Source: SZAS-103 sp038226665 (GTDB taxonomy: Bacteria > Pseudomonadota > Gammaproteobacteria > Xanthomonadales > Xanthomonadaceae). Taken from it: a DNA stretch of 64,000 nucleotides. Position numbers and translations under genes: made by a program. Position 1 is the first letter of the stretch, and the number at the start of each line of letters is the position of its first letter. The stretch lies in NCBI GenBank assembly GCA_038226665.1, contig JBBRQI010000001.1, positions 186,001-250,000 on the forward strand, in the 5' to 3' direction. Of this stretch, positions 1-9,311 are shown one piece after another. A model generated the notes under the pieces. That model was given only the letters and a program-made list of their open reading frames with translations. It was not told the origin of the DNA and searched no databases.

Positions 1-728
1 ATGGATGGCTGAACCCGAAAGGCCGCCTGATCGCCCTGTTCGCATTGGTTGCGCTGGGTGCGGATCGCTATTGGTTATTGGTTCCCGACTTTCCTGCCGA
101 CGCATTGGTCGCGCGGCTGCAACGTTTCGTGTTCCGCAGCAAGGTGAAACTCGGCGTGGGGACTGATTGCGTGGTGCTCGGCGCGTTTGCAGAACCCCAT
201 ATCGCGCGTGGCCATGGTGTCTATCACGAGGTTCGCGAAAACAAGGAAACCGTCGAACTCGACTTCAGCGCGGACGGTGCGCCCCGCACGTTGCGCATCC
301 AGGCAAACGCCGATGCGCGAACCGCATTGATCGAACCTAGCGATACAGCGCAGCGCTGGGCCGCATTCGATCTCGCCCAGGGCCTGCCGCACCTTCCTGC
401 GAGTCAGAGCGAATCATGGACGCCGCAGATGCTGTCGCTTGATCGACTCAACGCCTACAGCCTGAAGAAAGGCTGTTATCCCGGCCAGGAAATCGTCGCG
501 CGCACGCATTATCTCGGACAGGCGAAGCGCGGGCTCGTGCGGATCGGCGGCAGTGGATTGTCGGTCGGCGCGGAAATTCGCGCTGAAGATCGCGCGCTCG
601 GCAACATCGTCACCAGCACGGGCGATGAAGCGCTCGCCGTGCTGAGTGCGGATCGTGCTGCTGCGGGCTGGGAATGCAATGGATCGCCTTGCCAAGAGCA
701 CCCGCTGCTCGGCGGGCTCGCACGATGA
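1..728 (+). CDS. ygfZ: YgfZ/GcvT-like folate-binding protein, 5' end missing
   Basis: The reading frame is already open at base 3 and begins with GWLNPKGRLIALF, which matches the interior of YgfZ proteins, so the start lies left of the window. The family signature KGCYPGQE is present (about 468-491), followed by a conserved basic stretch and the small C-terminal beta-barrel. YgfZ/COG0354 proteins bind tetrahydrofolate and help assemble or repair certain Fe-S enzymes such as MiaB in the cytoplasm. The residues and length fit the family. The family call is firm; the exact role in this organism is inferred from E. coli. Confidence 0.88.
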   Translation, partial: GWLNPKGRLIALFALVALGADRYWLLVPDFPADALVARLQRFVFRSKVKLGVGTDCVVLGAFAEPHIARGHGVYHEVRENKETVELDFSADGAPRTLRIQANADARTALIEPSDTAQRWAAFDLAQGLPHLPASQSESWTPQMLSLDRLNAYSLKKGCYPGQEIVARTHYLGQAKRGLVRIGGSGLSVGAEIRAEDRALGNIVTSTGDEALAVLSADRAAAGWECNGSPCQEHPLLGGLAR

Positions 729-801
729 TCGTGGTATCGCACGCACGCCCTCTTTCTGGGTATCGTGTTACGCGGCCGGCAGCCGACCAACTGGAACTCC
801 C

Positions 802-972
802 ATGCGCCGACTCCTGCTGCTGATCCCGTTCGTCGCCACGCTCGCGGTGCCGCTGTACAACCGCCAGGAACCGGCACTGTGGGGATTCCCGTTTTTCTAC
901 TGGTACCTGTTCCTGTGGCTGTTCCTGTTGCCGCCGTTGATCTGGATCGTCTATCACGGCCGTCGTCCATGA
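802..972 (+). CDS. DUF3311 small membrane protein
   Basis: This 56-residue protein has two hydrophobic helices (about 2-17 and 28-50) separated by the polar turn NRQEPALWG, and ends in a short basic tail. DUF3311 proteins typically sit directly before a sodium:solute symporter gene. Here the stop codon overlaps the next start (ATGA), which implies translational coupling. By context it is probably an accessory subunit of the transporter. The start is the ATG nearest the hydrophobic core; longer upstream reading has no family character. Confidence 0.8.
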   Translation: MRRLLLLIPFVATLAVPLYNRQEPALWGFPFFYWYLFLWLFLLPPLIWIVYHGRRP

Positions 973-2501
973 GCGGCGCAGCAGTGAACAGCGGCGTCCA
1001 TTGGACAGCGTGGGCGGTCTTCGCGGTCTTCTTCGCACTGGTGACGGTGCTTGGATTCGTCGCAGCGCGCTGGAAAGCGGGTGATCTCGATCACCTGCAC
1101 GAATGGGGGCTCGGTGGCCGCCGTTTCGGCACCGTCATCACCTGGTTCCTGCTCGGCGGCGACATGTACACCGCGTACACGGTGGTCGCGGTGCCGGCGC
1201 TGGTGTTCGCGGTCGGTGCCTACGGATTTTTTGCGGTGCCCTACACGATCATCGCGTTCCCGATCTTCTTCACGTTGATGCCGCGTTTGTGGAATGTATG
1301 CCGTCGCCACGATTACCTGACCATCGCCGACTTCGCGCATGGTCGCTACGGCAGCCACTGGCTCGCGCTCGCGGTTGCGTTGACCGGCGTCCTCGCGACG
1401 ATGCCCTACATCGCGTTGCAACTGGTCGGCATGCAGGTCGTGTTCCAGGCGATGGGTTTCGGCGCGATGAAACAAGGCGCGGAGATCGCGCTGGTCGTCG
1501 CCTTCGTCGTGCTCGCGCTCTACACGTACACGAGCGGGCTGCGTGCGCCGGCGATGATCGCCTTCGTCAAGGACGCGATGATCTACATCTTCGTGATCGC
1601 CGCGGTCATCATCATCCCCGCGCAACTCGGCGGCTATGGCGCGATCTTCGCAGCGGCGAAACAATCGTTCGTGATGAAGGGCGGCGCGACGGGCATCCTG
1701 CTGCAACCGGGCCAGGGAATGGCATTCGCGAGTCTCGCGCTCGGCTCAGCGTTCGCACTCTTCATGTATCCGCACGTCGTTACCGGCGCGCTGGCTGCGT
1801 CCAGTCCCAACACGATCCGCCGCAACGCGATGTTGCTGCCGGCGTACAGCGTCGCGCTCGGGCTGATCGCGTTGATGGGCTACATGGCGATCGCCGCGCA
1901 CGTCGATGCGAAAGGCACAGCCATCGTGCCGGCATTGATCCTGAAAAGTTTCCCGGAATGGTTCGCCGGATTCTGCTTCGCCGCGATCGCGCTCGGAGCG
2001 TTGGTGCCAGCGGCGATCATGTCGATCGGTGCGGCGAACCTGGTCACGCGCAATATCTGGCGGCCGTACATCAACCGCGACATGACCGCAAAACAGGAAT
2101 CAACCGTCGCGAAGATCACCTCGCTCGTGGTGAAATTCGGCGCCCTGGTGTTCGTCGTGTTCCTGCCTCTGGACTACGCGATCAACCTGCAACTGCTCGG
2201 CGGCATCTGGATGCTGCAGGTGGTGCCGGCCATCGTGTTCGGCCTGTACACGCGCTGGTTCCGCGCGAATGCCCTGCTCGCCGGATGGGCGTTGGGCATG
2301 ACCCTTGGCACCACGCTGAGCTGGATGCAGGGCGTGAAACCGACCTATGCGATTCCAGGCATAGGGACTGTCTATATCGGCGTGATCGCGCTGGTGGTGA
2401 ATATCATCGTCGCTGCGCTGATGACCGTAATTTCGGATGTGCTGCGGCTCGCGCGCAGCAGCAGCGATGCAACGTCGCCATTGGATTACGCGGATGCGTG
2501 A
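969..2501 (+). CDS. Sodium:solute symporter (SSS family)
   Basis: The 510-residue multi-pass membrane protein has about 13 hydrophobic segments and SSS-family features, including an early GGRRFG segment and the LLGGDMYTAYT helix. It would move an organic solute, perhaps a short carboxylate, into the cell with Na+. The ATG at 969 overlaps the stop of the DUF3311 gene, so the pair is probably co-translated; the in-frame extension upstream of it is out of context. The closest named relatives I can think of are PanF/Mct-like monocarboxylate carriers, but the substrate cannot be read from the sequence. Confidence 0.85.
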   Translation: MSGAAVNSGVHWTAWAVFAVFFALVTVLGFVAARWKAGDLDHLHEWGLGGRRFGTVITWFLLGGDMYTAYTVVAVPALVFAVGAYGFFAVPYTIIAFPIFFTLMPRLWNVCRRHDYLTIADFAHGRYGSHWLALAVALTGVLATMPYIALQLVGMQVVFQAMGFGAMKQGAEIALVVAFVVLALYTYTSGLRAPAMIAFVKDAMIYIFVIAAVIIIPAQLGGYGAIFAAAKQSFVMKGGATGILLQPGQGMAFASLALGSAFALFMYPHVVTGALAASSPNTIRRNAMLLPAYSVALGLIALMGYMAIAAHVDAKGTAIVPALILKSFPEWFAGFCFAAIALGALVPAAIMSIGAANLVTRNIWRPYINRDMTAKQESTVAKITSLVVKFGALVFVVFLPLDYAINLQLLGGIWMLQVVPAIVFGLYTRWFRANALLAGWALGMTLGTTLSWMQGVKPTYAIPGIGTVYIGVIALVVNIIVAALMTVISDVLRLARSSSDATSPLDYADA

Positions 2502-2555
2502 GGTGCGTTGATTCGCAAGCTTCAGTGAGTTTGGCTGACGGCACGTCTCAGGCAA

Positions 2556-3467
2556 TCAATTCTCAGGGCAAGCCGAACAATCGAAATGCACGACTTGGTC
2601 GGCGTTCTGCGCCAGGCCCTTGCCGAGGCTGATCGTGCCGGATTTGCGCAGGTGGACTTCGTCGCGGTTGAGGCGCAGTTCGTCATCCTCGCCGAGGCGC
2701 ACCCAGGTTCCGTTGGTGGAACGGTCGGACAGCACGAAATGGCCGCGCTTGTATTCGATCATCGCGTGGGTGCGGCTGACCCAGTCGGCGGCGACCATCA
2801 GCCCGTTGCCGGCTTCGCGGCCGAGCGTGAACGGTTCGGATTCGATCGTGAGTTCGATCACCTGGTCGCGATAACGCAAGGTCAGCTTGCTCGGTTCGGC
2901 CTGTTCGGGCGTCGTCGTGCGCACTGCGCGCTGCACGGTGGTCATGCCCGAGGTGTCTTCCTGCCAGATGATGTCCACAATCTCGATCGGCAACAGCTTG
3001 CCGCTGACGCGCGCGCGGCCGAGGCTGCGCAAGCTGATCGGCGGGCCAGTCAGTTCGCGCAAAGAGCTTGCGGTGGTGACGATCTGTTCGCGCTTGGCGA
3101 GCGAGGTCATGCGCGCGGCGACGTTGACTGCATCGCCGAACACGTCGTTGTCCTCGAACAGCGCCTCGCCGTGGTGCAGCCCGATGCGCACCGCGAGGTT
3201 GTCGCGCACGAAATCGATGTCGCGCGCCATCTTGCGCTGCATGTCGCAGGCCGCGAGCACGCCTTGCAGGGCGCCACGGAAGGTGCACATGATCTCGTCG
3301 CCGATGGTCTTGATGACTTTGCCGCCGTGCGAGTTGCAGACGACGGTCAATGCGCTGAGCACCGCCGCGATCAGCCGACGCGCTTCGACATCGCCCTTCT
3401 GCTCGAAAAGCCGCGTGCTTCCGCTGACGTCGGCGAAAAGAATCGTGCAGGGCTGGGTGGCGGACAT
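2556..3467 (-). CDS. Class III adenylate/guanylate cyclase fused to an FHA domain
   Basis: The N-terminal catalytic domain (about 5-180) has both metal-binding aspartates, D13 in FADVSGST and D57 in TIGDE, and the DAVNVAARM segment that supplies the transition-state Asn and Arg, so it looks enzymatically competent. The C-terminal FHA domain (about 210-282) keeps GR, the SRTH phosphothreonine-binding motif and NGTW. There is no membrane segment. The arrangement suggests a soluble cyclic-nucleotide synthase recruited to Ser/Thr-phosphorylated partners. A cAMP product is more likely than cGMP but is not proven. It converges with the symporter gene. Confidence 0.88.
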   Translation of the reverse strand: MSATQPCTILFADVSGSTRLFEQKGDVEARRLIAAVLSALTVVCNSHGGKVIKTIGDEIMCTFRGALQGVLAACDMQRKMARDIDFVRDNLAVRIGLHHGEALFEDNDVFGDAVNVAARMTSLAKREQIVTTASSLRELTGPPISLRSLGRARVSGKLLPIEIVDIIWQEDTSGMTTVQRAVRTTTPEQAEPSKLTLRYRDQVIELTIESEPFTLGREAGNGLMVAADWVSRTHAMIEYKRGHFVLSDRSTNGTWVRLGEDDELRLNRDEVHLRKSGTISLGKGLAQNADQVVHFDCSACPEN

Positions 3468-3595
3468 GCGGCGATGATAGGCCAGCTTCGGATTCAGGTC
3501 ATCCGTTGATTGAAAACGCCGTCAGGACGACCGGGCGGACATGTTTTTGGCAAAGCCCGAAGGAGCCGCGCCTCGCGTTCGGCTGAGCCATGCAG

Positions 3596-5863
3596 TTAGA
3601 TGTACTGACTCGCCATGGCGACGATATCGTCCTCGGAAGGCAGCACCAGCAGGGCCGCGCCCGCAAGCGGTGTGTAGGTGTCCTCGCCGACGACGCGGCG
3701 CAAGGGTTTGGCGCCGTGACCGGCTTCGACGACAGCGGTGATCACGCCCTCGCCCACGCCGGCGCTGTGGCGGCCTTCATCGACGACCATGATCCGCGCG
3801 CAGGCACCGGCATGGCGGCCGATCGCCGCATCATTGAGCGGAGCGAGCCAGCGCAGATCGACCACGCGCACCTTCCAGCCATGCTTCGCCTCGATCCGGC
3901 GCGCGGCGCGCAGGCTCATGGGGATGCCGTTGCCGAAGCTGAAGATGACCAGGTCGGTCGCCTCGGGCGCATAGACACGTTCCTCGCCCAAGGTCATCGC
4001 CTGGTCCAATGCCGGGTAGGTGAAACTCCAGCCGCCGTCGCCGGCCGCGTACAGATCCTTGGTCATGTACAACGCGATCGGTTCGAGGAACGCGCAGACG
4101 CGCCCATCCACCTTCGCAAGTGCTGCCAGTGTGCGCAGCATCATCGCCGCATCGTCGCCACGGCTCGGACAACCGACGACAAGGCCCGGGATGTCGCGGA
4201 TCGCAGTGATCGAATTGTCGTTGTGGAAATGCCCGCCGAAGCCTTTCTGATAGCCCAGCGACGCGATCCGCATCAGCATCGGATTGCGGTATTGGCCGTT
4301 GCTAAAGAATTGCAGCGAGCAGGCCTCGCCGCGGATCTGGTCGCAGGCATTGTGGAAATACGCGAGATATTGAATCTCCGGCACCGGCAGCATGCCCATG
4401 TTGCCGAAGCCCTGCGCCAGCCCGAGGATCATCGTTTCGTCGAGCAGTGTGTTGAACACGCGCGCGTTCTTGAACGATTTGTGCAGGCCCCTGGTGACGG
4501 TATAAACGCCGCCCTTCTGCGCGACGTCCTCGCCGAATAGCAGGGTTTCTGGCAATTTGCAGAACAGGTCGTGCAGCGCGTTGTTGATCAGGATCGCGAG
4601 GTGCCGCGGCGGCTGGTTCTCGGGCAGCTTCGCCTCGCCGCCGAACACCGCGAGGCGCTTGTCGGCGAAGTCCGCGCGCGTCGCCTCGGCCATCACCTTG
4701 GCTGGCGTGTACGGCGCGAGCGGTGCCATCACGTCGGCGAGGTCGGTCAGCTTCGGTCGGCGATCGGCTTCATCCGCAGCGGCGAAGCACTTTTTGCGGA
4801 TTGCTTCATATTGCACGAGCAACGATTCCCTGGTGAACAATCCGGACTCAAGTCCGATCGCGGCCGAACGCAGCAGCGGGTCGCCGGCTTCGACCTTCAT
4901 CAATTCCTCGACGCTGCGCCATTCGATCTCGAAGTCGGTGCCTGCGTGGCCCATGATCCGCGTCGTGCGCAGGTGCAGGAACGTCGGTCGGCGCGTCGTG
5001 CGACAATGATGCACAGCGCGTGCGACCTGTTCATAGCCTGTCGCGAGATCGAGCCCGTCGGCGTAGAAATAGTCGAGGTCGCGACGCTCCGAGAAATTGC
5101 GCTCGATCCAGCCGTTCGGCGTCTTCACCGAGATGCCGATGCCGTTGTCCTCGCAGACGAACAACACAGGCGCGGGCAGCTTCTGGTATGCCGTCCAGCC
5201 GGCGGTGTTGAATGCAGTCTGCGCGGTCGCGTGATTGCTCGACGCATCGCCGAACGAACAGATCGCGATGCTGTCGTCGGGAATCGGCAACTGGTGGCCG
5301 ATGCGCGGACCCTGCTCGATCGCCACGGCCGTGCCGAGCGCCTTCGGCAAGTGCGAGGCGATCGTGGACGTCTGCGGCAACACCCACAGCGGCTTGCTGC
5401 CCCAGACCTTGTGGCGTCCACCGGATGCCGGATCGTCTTTCGATGCGGCAAACGACAGCGCCGAATCCATGATTGGATCAAAGCCCGGAAGCTTGCGGAA
5501 ACGCTCGGCCATGAACGCGCCGCTGCGGTAATGCAGGAAGGCCGGATCGGTATGCCGCGTCAGCCGCGCAACCATCGCGTTGCCTTCGTGGCCGCTCGAT
5601 CCGATCGTGTAGAAAACCTTCTGCTGCACGCGCAGCACGCGCGCCATCAGGTCGAGGTGTCGCGAAATCAGTTGCGACTCGAACAGATCGAGGAAATCGC
5701 GCGCGCTGCACAGGCTGTCGCCCAGCACGGATTCATCGAGTGCGGGCTTGCGCTGGACGTGGCCGTCCCAATGCTGGACGAACTCGATGAAGTTCTGGTC
5801 GCAGACCTCGGCGCGGTTGACGTTCTTGTGGCGGGCGGGTATGGGTGTGGCAATGGCGTTCAT
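3596..5863 (-). CDS. Fused alpha+beta E1 of a 2-oxoacid (branched-chain type) dehydrogenase
   Basis: The 755-residue protein carries an alpha-type half (about 50-390) and a transketolase-like beta half (about 410-755) in one chain. The thiamine diphosphate motif GDASSN...N begins near residue 210. The beta half shows the expected GEDVAQKGGVYTVTRGL and EIQYLAYF segments. In separate-subunit systems these are BkdA1 and BkdA2. The enzyme would decarboxylate branched-chain 2-oxoacids and pass the acyl group to an E2 lipoyl protein. No E2 or E3 gene is adjacent, so partners must be encoded elsewhere. Substrate preference is inferred from the family. Confidence 0.86.
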   Translation of the reverse strand: MNAIATPIPARHKNVNRAEVCDQNFIEFVQHWDGHVQRKPALDESVLGDSLCSARDFLDLFESQLISRHLDLMARVLRVQQKVFYTIGSSGHEGNAMVARLTRHTDPAFLHYRSGAFMAERFRKLPGFDPIMDSALSFAASKDDPASGGRHKVWGSKPLWVLPQTSTIASHLPKALGTAVAIEQGPRIGHQLPIPDDSIAICSFGDASSNHATAQTAFNTAGWTAYQKLPAPVLFVCEDNGIGISVKTPNGWIERNFSERRDLDYFYADGLDLATGYEQVARAVHHCRTTRRPTFLHLRTTRIMGHAGTDFEIEWRSVEELMKVEAGDPLLRSAAIGLESGLFTRESLLVQYEAIRKKCFAAADEADRRPKLTDLADVMAPLAPYTPAKVMAEATRADFADKRLAVFGGEAKLPENQPPRHLAILINNALHDLFCKLPETLLFGEDVAQKGGVYTVTRGLHKSFKNARVFNTLLDETMILGLAQGFGNMGMLPVPEIQYLAYFHNACDQIRGEACSLQFFSNGQYRNPMLMRIASLGYQKGFGGHFHNDNSITAIRDIPGLVVGCPSRGDDAAMMLRTLAALAKVDGRVCAFLEPIALYMTKDLYAAGDGGWSFTYPALDQAMTLGEERVYAPEATDLVIFSFGNGIPMSLRAARRIEAKHGWKVRVVDLRWLAPLNDAAIGRHAGACARIMVVDEGRHSAGVGEGVITAVVEAGHGAKPLRRVVGEDTYTPLAGAALLVLPSEDDIVAMASQYI

Positions 5864-5880
5864 GGTTTTCTCTTCTTTCT

Positions 5881-5948
5881 TGTCATCCCGAGCGCAGCGA
5901 AGGATCCCGGCGTTCAGAAGCAGATCCTTCGCTGCGCTCAGGATGACA
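5881..5948. repeat. REP-like imperfect inverted repeat
   Basis: Two 26-base arms (5881-5906 and 5923-5948) are reverse complements with a single mismatch and a 16-base loop. The arm core is CCTTCGCTGCGCTC followed by GGGATGACA. It lies between two minus-strand genes, just upstream of the E1 start and downstream of the GST gene. The form resembles dispersed intergenic palindromes. It could fold into a very stable hairpin in the transcript. Confidence 0.75.
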
Positions 5949-5969
5949 ATTCGATGGGCTCTTGAGCGG

Positions 5970-6611
5970 CTATCGCGACTGCGCGATCAGCGCGACATGT
6001 TCTTCGGCATACGGCGGCATGGCGACAAAATCCGGGACCGCACGCACGCGATCCAACCAGCCGCTGACGGCGGGATACATCGCAAGCTCGAATCCGCCAT
6101 CATTGGCGCAATGGGTGTAAGCGAACAATGCGATGTCCGCGATGCCATAATCCGCGCCGCTGAACCACGCATTCGTCGCGAGGTGCTTCTCCATCACCGC
6201 AAGCGCTTGGTGGCCGCGCTCGCGCAGCTTCGGCAGGTCGGCGCGGCGCGGCGAATCGATCGGCGTCCAGCCGCAGATGAAGCGCGCGACCGCAACGTAC
6301 GGTTCGTGGCTGTATTGCTCGAAGAACATCCACGACAGTGTCTGCGCGCGTTGCCATGCATCGCCGGCGAAATACCGGGTACCGTCGGCAAGCCAGCACA
6401 GGATCGCATTCGATTCGACCATGATGCGGCCGTCGTCCAACTCAATCATCGGCACGCGACCGTTCGGATTCTTCGCGAGATATTCCGGCGTGCGCGTCGC
6501 GCCGTGTGCGCTGTCGGTCTCGATCCAGCGATGCTCCCGCCCAAGCTGCGCAAGCAGCATGCGCAACTTGTGGCAATTGCCGGATGGCGAATATCCGTAG
6601 ACGATCAGCAC
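5970..6611 (-). CDS. Glutathione S-transferase family protein
   Basis: The 213-residue protein has a thioredoxin-like N-terminal domain. Its MLIVYGYSPSGNCHKLRMLL start, the cis-proline element RVPMIELDD, and the glutathione-binding ESNAI motif are all visible. A helical C-terminal domain follows (about 90-205). It is cytoplasmic and probably conjugates or reduces electrophiles with glutathione; the substrate is unknown. It lies 16 bases upstream of gcdH on the same strand order (gcdH first), so the two may share a transcript. Confidence 0.88.
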   Translation of the reverse strand: MLIVYGYSPSGNCHKLRMLLAQLGREHRWIETDSAHGATRTPEYLAKNPNGRVPMIELDDGRIMVESNAILCWLADGTRYFAGDAWQRAQTLSWMFFEQYSHEPYVAVARFICGWTPIDSPRRADLPKLRERGHQALAVMEKHLATNAWFSGADYGIADIALFAYTHCANDGGFELAMYPAVSGWLDRVRAVPDFVAMPPYAEEHVALIAQSR

Positions 6612-6627
6612 GTTGCGACTCCGCCAA

Positions 6628-7794
6628 TCAAAATGCGTTGATGCCCGTCAACTCACGGCCGACGACGAGCTGGTGCACGGTTTCCGTACCCTCGTAGGTG
6701 ATCACCGATTCGAGGTTCAGCGCATGGCGAATCGGGCAATGCTCGGTGGTAATGCCCGCGCCGCCAAGGATGTCGCGCGCCTCGCGGGCGATATCGATCG
6801 CCATGCGGCAGTTGTTCCATTTCGCGAGCGAGACCTGGGTCGGCTGCATCTTGCCGGCGTCCTTCAATCGGCCAAGTTGCAGCGACAGCAGCTGCGCCAT
6901 CGTGATCCGGCGGCCCATGTCGGCAAGCTTCAGCTGTACTGCCTGGTTGGAAGTAATCGGGCGGTTGAACAGGATGCGCTCGGCGCCGTACTTCAGCGCT
7001 TCCTGCAGGCAGGCCTGCGCCGCGCCGATCGGACCCCAGGTGATGCCGTAGCGCGCTTGAGTCAAGCAGCCCAGCGGACCCTTCAATCCCTTCACGTTTG
7101 GCAGGCGATTGGCCTCCGGCACGCGCACGCCGTCGAAGAACAACGCGGACGTCACCGACGCGCGCAGGCTCATCTTCTTGTGCACTTCCTGCGCGGTGAA
7201 GCCCTTCATGCCTTTTTCGATGAGGAAGCCCTGAATGCCTTCGTCGGTCATCGCCCAGACGATTGCGATATCCGCAAGATTGCCGTTGGTGATCCACATC
7301 TTGGCGCCGTTGATGATCCAGTCGCCGCTCGCATCGCGCTTCGCGTTCGTCTTCATGTTCGCCGGATCGGAACCCCCATGCGGCTCGGTCAGGCCGAAGC
7401 AACCAATGGTCTTGCCCGCGGCCATGCCGGGTAGCCAGCGCTTGCGCTGTTCTTCGCTGCCGTAGGCGTAGATCGGGTACATGCACAAGGACGACTGCAC
7501 GCTCACGAAGCTGCGGATGCCCGAATCGCCGCGCTCGAGTTCCTGGCAGATCAGGCCATAGCAGACCGCATTCAGTCCATGGCCACCGTATTCCTCGGGC
7601 AGCGAGGAACCCAGTAGTCCAAGTTCGGCGATCTCCGGCACCAGTTCGTGCGGGAATCGGCCCTGGTCAAAGCAGTCGCCGATGATCGGCAGCACGCGCT
7701 CGTCGGTGAAGCGCGCCACGGTGTCCTGCACCGCGCACTCCTCTTCGCTGAGCAGGGAACGGATGTCGTACAGATCGAGCGGATTCAGGGGCAT
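6628..7794 (-). CDS. gcdH: Glutaryl-CoA dehydrogenase (acyl-CoA dehydrogenase family)
   Basis: The 388-residue FAD enzyme matches glutaryl-CoA dehydrogenases along its length. It has the GCFGLTEPHGGSDP flavin motif, the MWITNG segment, and the catalytic glutamate in VITYEGTETVH near the C-terminus. It oxidises and decarboxylates glutaryl-CoA to crotonyl-CoA in lysine, hydroxylysine and tryptophan catabolism, passing electrons to ETF. No other lysine-degradation gene is adjacent. Other acyl-CoA dehydrogenases are less likely because of the GcdH-like N-terminus and the RYGITWGPIGAA segment. Confidence 0.88.
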   Translation of the reverse strand: MPLNPLDLYDIRSLLSEEECAVQDTVARFTDERVLPIIGDCFDQGRFPHELVPEIAELGLLGSSLPEEYGGHGLNAVCYGLICQELERGDSGIRSFVSVQSSLCMYPIYAYGSEEQRKRWLPGMAAGKTIGCFGLTEPHGGSDPANMKTNAKRDASGDWIINGAKMWITNGNLADIAIVWAMTDEGIQGFLIEKGMKGFTAQEVHKKMSLRASVTSALFFDGVRVPEANRLPNVKGLKGPLGCLTQARYGITWGPIGAAQACLQEALKYGAERILFNRPITSNQAVQLKLADMGRRITMAQLLSLQLGRLKDAGKMQPTQVSLAKWNNCRMAIDIAREARDILGGAGITTEHCPIRHALNLESVITYEGTETVHQLVVGRELTGINAF

Positions 7795-8016
7795 GGGATC
7801 GGGGCCGGCAGTCGCAAGGAGGTGGGGTAATACGGTAGCCAGACATTCTAACCGGCGGGTCGCGGTGGCGTAACCCCGTAATGGCCAGCGGCAATGCCGT
7901 CGGTAGTGGAACTTCTGTTTCCAGAGAAGTCGCAGGTGGTCCTTGAAACAGCCAGTCGAATCAGGAAGCGCCGTTTATTCGCTGTGGCGTCGATCGTTCC
8001 GTTACGCTGGCACACA

Positions 8017-8778
8017 ATGATCGACAGCCATTGCCATCTGGATGCCTCCGAGTTCGACCACGACCGCGACGCCGTGATTGCGCGTGCGCGGGCGGCCGGC
8101 GTGACTTCACAAATCGTCCCAGCGGTCGCTGCGAGCGGCTGGCCGAAACTGCGCGACTTGTGCGCCAGCCAGGAAGGTCTGCATCCGGCGTACGGACTGC
8201 ACCCGATGTTCCTGGCCGAGCATCGCGACGAACACATCGACGCGTTGCGCGAGCTTCTCGGCACCGAACGCGCGGTCGCGGTCGGCGAATGCGGGCTGGA
8301 TTTCCATGTCGAAGGGCTCGACGCCGCCCGCCAGCAGTTCTTCTTCGAGGAGCAACTGAAGGTCGCGCGCGACTTCGACTTGCCGGTGATCGTGCACGCA
8401 CGCAGGGCGGTCGATGCGGTGACTGCGTCTCTGCGCCGCATCGGGGGTTTGCGTGGCGTCGTGCACAGCTTTTCCGGAAGCCAGCAGCAGGCCGAACAGC
8501 TCTGGAAACTCGGCTTCTGCATCGGCATCGGCGGACCCGTGACGTACGAACGTGCGCAACGGCTGCGTCGAATCGTCGCGACGATGCCGATCGAGTTCCT
8601 GCTACTGGAAACCGATGCGCCGGATCAGCCGGATGCGTTCCATCGGGGCGAACGCAATGAGCCGGTGCGGCTCACAGTGGTGCGCGACTGCATCGCGGGA
8701 TTGCGCTGGATGTCACCCGATGAACTAGCTGTAGCGGTTAGCTGCAACGCTTCTCGATTGTTCGTGTTACCAGTTTGA
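8017..8778 (+). CDS. TatD family metal-dependent hydrolase
   Basis: The 253-residue TIM-barrel protein starts with the metal site MIDSHCHLD (His5, His7). It also has the bridging glutamate in VGECGLDF, the histidine in VIVHAR, the histidine in VVHSFSGS and the aspartate in LLLETDAPD. All metal ligands of the TatD family are present, so it should be an active Mg-dependent nuclease or related hydrolase. The sequence is closer to the YjjV-type branch. The ATG at 8017 directly precedes the first metal ligands; the upstream in-frame extension lacks family similarity. Confidence 0.87.
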   Translation: MIDSHCHLDASEFDHDRDAVIARARAAGVTSQIVPAVAASGWPKLRDLCASQEGLHPAYGLHPMFLAEHRDEHIDALRELLGTERAVAVGECGLDFHVEGLDAARQQFFFEEQLKVARDFDLPVIVHARRAVDAVTASLRRIGGLRGVVHSFSGSQQQAEQLWKLGFCIGIGGPVTYERAQRLRRIVATMPIEFLLLETDAPDQPDAFHRGERNEPVRLTVVRDCIAGLRWMSPDELAVAVSCNASRLFVLPV

Positions 8779-8845
8779 CCGGGGCTCGGTTATTTCCATA
8801 ACGACCCGTTCGCGATGATCACTGCCAGAGTCAAAGCTCCAAAGC

Positions 8846-9298
8846 TCATATAGTCAGATGCTTGATCGAGTCACAATCCTTTGGAGCAAGAATGGTGTAC
8901 ATCCACTGATGGTCGGCATATTTCCTGACTTTATCAGCGCCTTCGTCGTGAGCGTCAAGTGGCGCGACTCCATAGATCACACCCTTGAAGACGATGCCAT
9001 CGTGATCATTCTTTACGATCTTTGCCGGAAAGTAGTCACTTCCGTAGGTGCCTATCGACAAATGTCTTCCACGAACAGCCAGCTGAACGATGGGCGAAAA
9101 GAAGGGCATGCGTAAAGTTTCGCGCGTCGTGGTGACTCCATTTGCATTCTGATAACTGATCGAATGCCATTCCTGCGGCACCTTACTCAGTTCCTTGGCC
9201 AAACGCGTCGAAGTGCAGCGTGGCGAAGAAACTAACTGTCCTGTAAGGAGAGCACTTGCACAAGCAAGAGTTGTCGCTCCAATCATTGCGCGTCGCAT
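8846..9298 (-). CDS. Hypothetical protein, probably exported
   Basis: The 150-residue protein begins with basic residues and a hydrophobic stretch (MRRAMIGATTLACASALLTG), consistent with a signal peptide or anchor. The rest is soluble, with no family I recognise. The gene is noticeably less GC-rich than its neighbours and lies 13 bases downstream of tcdA on the same strand. That composition could mean recent acquisition. No function can be assigned. Confidence 0.55.
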   Translation of the reverse strand: MRRAMIGATTLACASALLTGQLVSSPRCTSTRLAKELSKVPQEWHSISYQNANGVTTTRETLRMPFFSPIVQLAVRGRHLSIGTYGSDYFPAKIVKNDHDGIVFKGVIYGVAPLDAHDEGADKVRKYADHQWMYTILAPKDCDSIKHLTI

Positions 9299-9311
9299 CG
9301 TCGATGTCCTC

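Noticed and set aside
7815..7835. Strong ribosome site AAGGAGGTGGGG on the plus strand
   Set aside because: No start codon or open frame follows at a useful distance; it lies upstream of gcdH on the other strand.
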